Assembly (NCBI GenBank): GCA_023053545.1
Contig: JAKZAN010000002.1
Coordinates: forward strand, 3,270,375-3,334,374
Origin: Lepidurus packardi
Lineage: Eukaryota; Arthropoda; Branchiopoda; Notostraca; Triopsidae
Direction of reading: 5' to 3'
DNA: 64,000 bases
The notes under the pieces: model-generated
Seen by the model: only the letters and a program-made list of their open reading frames with translations
What the model was told of the DNA's origin: nothing
The model's database searches: none
Position numbers and translations under genes: made by a program
Shown: positions 57,993-64,000 of the stretch, piece by piece
Layout: the number at the start of each line of letters is the position of its first letter
How positions within the stretch are numbered: position 1 is the first letter of the stretch

Positions 57993-60087
57993 GTAAAAGC
58001 AAACAATTCCTTCTATTAGCGAGACTATTAAAACTATTTCTAAGCAACGATTCGTATCGATTTTCGTGACTCACCGGCTCCGAAACATTCATCCCAACCC
58101 CTTTTAAGGACCATGAGAGGTTTTCTTGACTCCATTAAGGAAGTAAAGGGAGGAGCTAATCCAGAATCACTAAAGAGCAATTGAATTGGCTGCAAAGTAC
58201 TTTGCCATTTCGGTGACCTACAAGGGCTTCTTAATCTAACGCAGAATCGTAAATCTTTGGCGGGAAGTACTAGCTTGTGAATCTTGGAAAGATGGCTTAG
58301 CCGGTCCGGGTGAATGAAATTGCCAGGAAACAGCAACTCCTTGTCCCTTCCACCCTCGTCCTCTTGTTTTTCTTCCTGTTCACGTACACGCCACGTTTTA
58401 TCGATTTCATGATGCGCCAGCTCAAAAAGCCTGCTACGAGGCTCAGAAAAGCAAGAGCGCACTGTCCCACTGCTCCTAGACCGGGTGGGTTTCTGTATTG
58501 ACGACGCTACCTGACACGGCCACCTGCCCAATCTAAATACCTGAATTTAAATATTCCTTTTCCCATATTCTGGTGCCCCAAAGCTTAGACCAGTGACTCT
58601 AATCTGCCTTGGGATATGCACTTAAAGTTGTGACTTCGATGTTCAACAACATGATTGATGATTGGCTGTTGAAATATCGGAACTTAAATATATAATTTTT
58701 CTCTATTTTCTTTTAGTATCTCCATAAGTTCAAAGATCAGAGCAGTTTCTGATCTTGCCTTGCAATATCTATTTTTTTTAATCTAATTTTGTATTTATAA
58801 TAATCGTGTAGAAAAGTGGATATTGTCGTTAGAACTTACGCATTGTATAAGGAGGAATGACTTTCTGAATCCAATGGTATCGATTAATAGTATACGTTTA
58901 TCTACGTAGCTTAGTTTGTTACTTTCAAACCGCTTCAGATTTAAAATAGAAAAGGAATTGGTAATTTAACTTTTAAGTTTTGCGAAAAACTTCAATGCGT
59001 TCAGAATGACAAAAGGTTTTAAATAAATACAGCTTAGGCAGTTAAGCCCAGGCTAAGAACGGAAATGTACCGTACGTGTACTGTTAGGAATCGATAAGTT
59101 TCATACGCTTTCTCATGCTCCTTGGACACCCTTCTGTGTGTTAGAGTCATTTCACGCTAACCATTCTTCTAATTTCCAAGTTCGAAAAGCTATCTGTGAC
59201 AATGGTATACATATAAAAATTCGTGATAGCATTTTTTAATGTTTATCGTTGTTGGTATATATCGATTCCCTAAACATGCTTGGAAACGATATATAAGCTT
59301 AAACCACTTTTCCCACTAAGGGCGCCACCGATTGTCAAAACAAATCCTTTAAAGCCTTTTATCGAGATATTTTATCTCTCTTACGTTAACTGCATTTCCA
59401 CGAAATGTGGAAAGAAAAAAAAAAGAAAAGAAATCCGTAAAAGAGTTCGAAAGCTGATCGTCTTTGTTGCGGCTTTTTAGCCGAAAAATGCAATTCTTCT
59501 GAGCAGAAGTAGTGAGTGAGTAAAAAGTCCGTGAAGTCCTTTCCCCCATCCCCATGGATTTACCCCATCCTTTTGTGTTGAATTAGGAGTAAAAAGAAAA
59601 AGAAAATATGATCAAGATTACGGCTTGTAACTTATCTAACCGAAATAAAAAAAAATTCAATCATTTTCGTTACAAATATGCGAAAGCTTAAGCTTTACTA
59701 AAAGAACTTTTTTTTAAAAAAATAGATAAAAGTAAAGTTCGCGTCAAGTTATGGACAGAGTGACCCAAACAGGTTAATGGGGTCATAATGGGAACATATA
59801 CTCTAGGTATCGATTCACTCTGTATGTAGGAGGCATGTGCACTTCATCGATTTATTGCCCCGTTGTTTACTGTATATGTTATACAAGTTCAAGATCGATT
59901 ATGTACTAAAAATCAATTACGTCAAGTTTATATAAGGTTAACGCACGTAATTCGCACAAGTTTAGAAATCGACTAAACCAACTGTTTACACAAGTTTAAA
60001 AAATTGAGTCTGTCTACGAGTTTAAGAACTCGGTTTGAAAACTAGAAAGTTAATTCTCTGCGTTTTATTTTCTTCATTCTACAATAG

Positions 60088-63000
60088 TTCTTCCGCCTCC
60101 GATTTGGTTTCGCGACGAGGAGCCTTCAGTAGAAGACATTATGGATCAGTGGAATTGGTAAGAAAAGTAGACATTTCCTATGTTGGATCTTTTTGGAATT
60201 GGTTCAGCCGTCCACTGATCCTTAATTTCGTATAAAAGAAAAACTACATGTAGGTCTTGAAATTTTCTAAGGCAATCTTTTTCTTTTAAGTTACCGCAAA
60301 CGGAAAGTGGTGAGGGTCACGATTCTTCACGTTGCAATCGAAGATTCCGCTTGGAAAACGGAGATGCACAAGACGATCAACTGTACAACTCACCTTCGAC
60401 GCCAGTACTGGAAAATCCCGAATATCAGACGCGCTGGTACTTCAAGTACTTCCTAGGCAAATGTAAGACTAGTTCTTAATTTCTAAAAGTGGGGTTACTT
60501 TCATCTCCTACGCCGAGTCGTTCTGAGACATGGCTTGTTATTGTCAATTTATTTCTTTTTTGGTGTTTTGGGTCGAGAAGCCAAGTATATGGTGAAGTTA
60601 TCGTAGGAATGTCTAAAAGATTCAGTAGCAGATATTCACAAATTTTCTTGATCTCTTTTCTTGTGTCCCTTAAGTAACTAATCCATCTTAAGTTGTCCAG
60701 AGAAATGTCTTGTGTTTGTTTTATTTTCCGTCGTTATTAATGTTTACGTTTTTCGGGACCTTATCGTACGTTGCTGATGTACATTATTGTACCTTATTAT
60801 TGCACGTTATGAATGTACGTTATTGTAATTTAGAAGTTGGTTTCGGATTCTGAAGCGGTTTTTTTGAGTGGACTGATTTTGAAAAATCTATTTTTTTTCT
60901 TGATTTTTACAGTACATCAGAACTATGTGGGTACTGATAGCGAAAAACAGCCTTTTTTCCTATCCGTTGTACTTACGGATGCAAATAGTCCCTGTCTACC
61001 TCAGTACAAGGCAATATTGTGGAAGAAAATGGTAAGAGTTTCACGTTTTCATTACTCGTGTGTTTATTTCATGACCTTCTTTGTCACTATAGGGCGCGCA
61101 GAAGATCTATTTGCCTTATACTCCAGGCAAGCCACTCACTGTCAAGCAAATCCTGGGGTATAAAATCCCTTTTTGTCCTTTACGTTTTTCTTTCTTTTAG
61201 TTTTGATAAGATTGAAAGGAAACTGTCCGTGTGTGGAGTGACAAGACAATAACTTTTTTTTTATCTCCCTTGCCAGTTCGCTGCATATTGTAATTTTTCT
61301 TATTCTTTTATATTTTCTGTATCCCACTATCGCTCGGTATACAGCAACTTTCAAAGCATGGATCGATTGGAGAAGAGTCCCAAGGAGATTTTTTCACCTG
61401 AAATTCAAAAAGTAAGTCCAAAACGTTGATTTCCTGAGCTTAAAACGAGTTTGCGTTAAATATCTGTTTCAAAACTTGAAGCTAAGCTGATATTCCAAAC
61501 CGCTTCTGATACATTAAAGCGTTCCCTAAGTTAACGAAATTTCCCAAAACAGTCATCGAAATTTTTCATAAGCTGCCAAACATCGAGTCTGTCAAGTATT
61601 CAGTATGTCGACGTAAATTAGATTTAGTTTACCCAAATAACGTATACGGTTCATTAGAAATGATTTTTCTAAAAGACGATCATAGTAAAGTTACAGACAC
61701 TGCAATTAATAAATCCATGAATTTCTCTTGATAATTTTACGCCATAATAATTTGCAACAATGGATCAAACTACTGGGCGCTTCATTTTCTGCTTGGATTT
61801 TTTTGGCGTCGCAGTTATTGTGCTTATCCATCCATTAAAGAAATAAGTTATGCTCAGAGATATATAAAAATCCAATTTTTTTCTTTTGATAGAGTTTATT
61901 GCTGTTGGAGGAACAAGAAGGGTCTGTAAACTTCAAATTTGGGGTGTTGTACATGAAAGCGGGGCAAACGATCGATGACGAGATGCTGAGCAACGGTAAA
62001 CAGTCATTTTGGTGCCATTAACACTCACCAATTGCTCTTTCATTGACCCCAGACAAGGGCAGCAAGGATTTCGAGCGGTTTCTTAGCATCCTGGGCAATA
62101 AAATACGACTCAAAGGTTGGGATAAGTACCGCGGAGGCTTAGACGTGAAAGGTAATCTTCTAAACTACCCTTATTATCACCCTTTCCTTCCAAGAGCAGA
62201 GAAAAATTACACCTGAAACCCAAAACCGTTTCATTCCGTATTTTTCTTCTCTTATTTCATTTTTTAGGCGATATGACTGGCTGTTACGCGGTTCATACGA
62301 TCTATGAAGGACATGAGATCATGTTTCATGTTTCCACACTTTTACCTTATTCCAAAGATAACAAGCAACAAGTAAGAAAAATAAAAAGTAGTTTGTGTTT
62401 ATTATTTTCTAACGTGATTTTTTAGGTGGAAAGGAAACGTCATATCGGGAATGATATTGTCAATATTGTGTATCTGGAAGGTACCCCTGAGGATATGTCT
62501 AACTTTTCGCCGACGTACATCAAATCCCAATTCACACGTAAGTTTGGATAAGATAATGAACCAAGTTTTTTAATTAACTTTTTGTTGTAATTTCTAGATA
62601 TTTTCGCCTTGGTCACGTACTTGTCCCACGAGGATGGCTATCGATTCCATGTGTACTCGGAAGAATCAGTACCCCTTTTTGGACCTTCTTTACCCGCCTT
62701 ACCTGTTTTCCATAAGGTCGCCGAATTTAGGGAATTTCTGCTAGTCAAACGTCAGTAAACTTTTTTTTTATTTCTAAACACGACTTTCCTAGGTTTCTAA
62801 CGTTCTTGCGCTTTCTTTCGTGCCATTTATTCTAAGGAGACATAACAAAAGGTTCCATATTACTTAATTAGTTAGAATTTCTTTCGATTTATGACTTTTT
62901 GTATATCCTTATATCTTCTCATTTGTTTTCTTGAAGTAATTTTCTAAAGAAATGCATAGTAACGTCTTATTTCTTCTTTGTAACGAATTGTTTAAGACAT

Positions 63001-64000
63001 TTCTTCGTATATTAGCTTTTTAGAAGAGAGTCTACAGTAAATCAAGTAATACCTTCCTATATCTTCCGTTTAGAGAAAGATTTCGTAATGTAAACTTAGA
63101 ATTATCTAGTAATTTATTACTGTTAGTAATTGTTGTAGTTCTGCATAAACCAGTCATCGGAAAACTATATTAATCTGATTGCTTGTCCTCTGTTAGTGAT
63201 TAATGGCGAAAAAGCGGCTTTCAACACGCCCATATTTGCGCACAAACGCGAGCGAACGTTAGATATGCTCATACGGGATATGTACGCGGATATTATTACT
63301 GAAAACCGCGGAGTAAGTTATGATAGAATTGTTATGTTTTCATTTCTGAATATTTGGAAATGTTCTGATATTTCTTCCCTTTTCTAGACGTTGCAAAGAA
63401 GGGCGTTTAGCGAAGTTTTGCCTGAAGGTGGGCGTGGCTCGCGAAGACGGGAAGAAGCGCGTCAAGTGGAGTTTGTGCGAATCGGCCAAGCTCTGAAATT
63501 AGATACGATAGTCAAAGGCGACGCCCCAACGAGTTTAGCCTCAACTGGACTCTTCAAGCGATCGGTAAAGCCTTACTGACTTTTTTCTTAATATTCTTGA
63601 GTTTTTTTATTGTTGTGTTTTACATTCACAGCCATGGGAACCTCAGTGTTTCTATCCAGATTTCACTCATGAAATCGTGTGTGGCGATTCCTGGTGCGAC
63701 AGTCGATTGGTTTTGGCGACCGAAAATGGAGTTTTTCTTGTCGAAGGTGAATTTTCAGAATTAATTCAATTTGTATTAGGATACATTATCCAATGAATTA
63801 TTGAGTCAATCTGATTCAGTTATTTAACAAATATTTTAATCAAATTGAGTTGATTTTTGTTCAGTTTAATGAGTTTAGCTTAGTTTCGTTAAATTGAGTT
63901 TGATTTAGTTAACCTAATGGCTTTCTTTGTTGTTTTTCTTAGATGGAGGAAGTTGTCGTATGATTTTTGACAAAACGGTGCAAATTAAGCAACTGAATGT
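60088..64000 (+). CDS. GARNL3: GARNL3, GTPase-activating Rap/Ran-GAP domain-like 3 (3' end outside window)
   Basis: Fourteen exons in consistent phase: 60088-60157, 60291-60462, 60913-61031, 61093-61157, 61345-61411, 61893-61995, 62053-62151, 62268-62371, 62426-62537, 62598-62750, 63197-63312, 63388-63564, 63632-63746 and 63943-64000+. Landmarks are SRRHYGSVEL, ENPEYQTRWYFKYFLGK, EEQEGSVNFKFGVLY, GWDKYRGGLD, GHEIMFHVSTLLPYSKDN, then KRHIGNDIVNIVYLEG (with the Asn thumb used by RapGAP-type domains), SEESVPLFGPSLP, LINGEKAAFNTPIF and EFVRIGQALKL. PWEPQCF begins the citron-homology (CNH) domain, cut by the window edge. The protein is predicted to activate GTP hydrolysis on a Rap-like GTPase. The first exon here needs two bases from an upstream exon. 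Confidence 0.92.

Noticed and set aside
58040-58531. 163-codon minus frame and 63-codon plus frame on opposite strands
   Set aside because: Both are open because of base composition. The plus frame looks membrane-like but has no domain or supporting signal.
1-64000. tRNA, rRNA, CRISPR, origin or operon-type prokaryotic features
   Set aside because: None found by eye; the spliced genes and retroelements show this is animal nuclear DNA.

Overview
The window is animal nuclear DNA, most likely from an arthropod and probably a branchiopod crustacean of the Daphnia kind. The evidence is AT-rich intergenic DNA, many introns of about 60-75 bp with GT-AG ends, metazoan genes (snapin, N6AMT1, deoxyhypusine synthase, GARNL3), a degenerate TTAGG-like tract, and arthropod-style TATA/initiator promoters. 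The species assignment is inference.

Layout. 0-6.1 kb: a secreted Cu/Zn-SOD-like gene (two exons), a 758-bp foldback element, then SNAPIN and N6AMT1 head to tail with only 43 nt between stop and start. 7.5-11.3 kb: a complete hAT DNA transposon with 8-bp target duplications and one frameshift. 11.4-12.0 kb (minus): a small secreted Gln/Ala-rich protein with xxPC repeats and an in-frame TGA where a Cys is expected. 13.6-16.6 kb: a 5'-truncated LINE. 16.7-22.0 kb: a young Ty3/gypsy LTR retrotransposon on the minus strand. 22.6-24.4 kb (minus): deoxyhypusine synthase in seven exons.

25.7-41.6 kb is the most unusual part: six small secreted proteins (181-192 aa), four on plus and two on minus. 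They share signal peptide, Thr/Val-rich segment, C-x9-C, a polybasic run, an acidic stretch, and a Thr/Ser-rich tail ending C-x9/10-C. I do not recognise the family. One phase-2 intron is common to all six. Copies 1-3 carry two further introns, and copies 1-4 have a leader intron. Copies 1-3 share a TATA box and a fixed-distance CACTTTGCAGT motif, so they are probably co-regulated.

41.6-60 kb is gene-poor: degenerate repeats, a small cluster of CTCF-like sites, and several GC-richer open stretches that could be alternative 5' exons. 60.1-64 kb holds the first 14 recognisable coding exons of GARNL3 (Rap/Ran-GAP domain and start of the CNH domain), which runs off the right edge.

No tRNA, rRNA, CRISPR array or prokaryotic feature was seen. 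All gene models are reasoned from sequence alone; exon boundaries were chosen by GT/AG, reading phase and remembered homologues.
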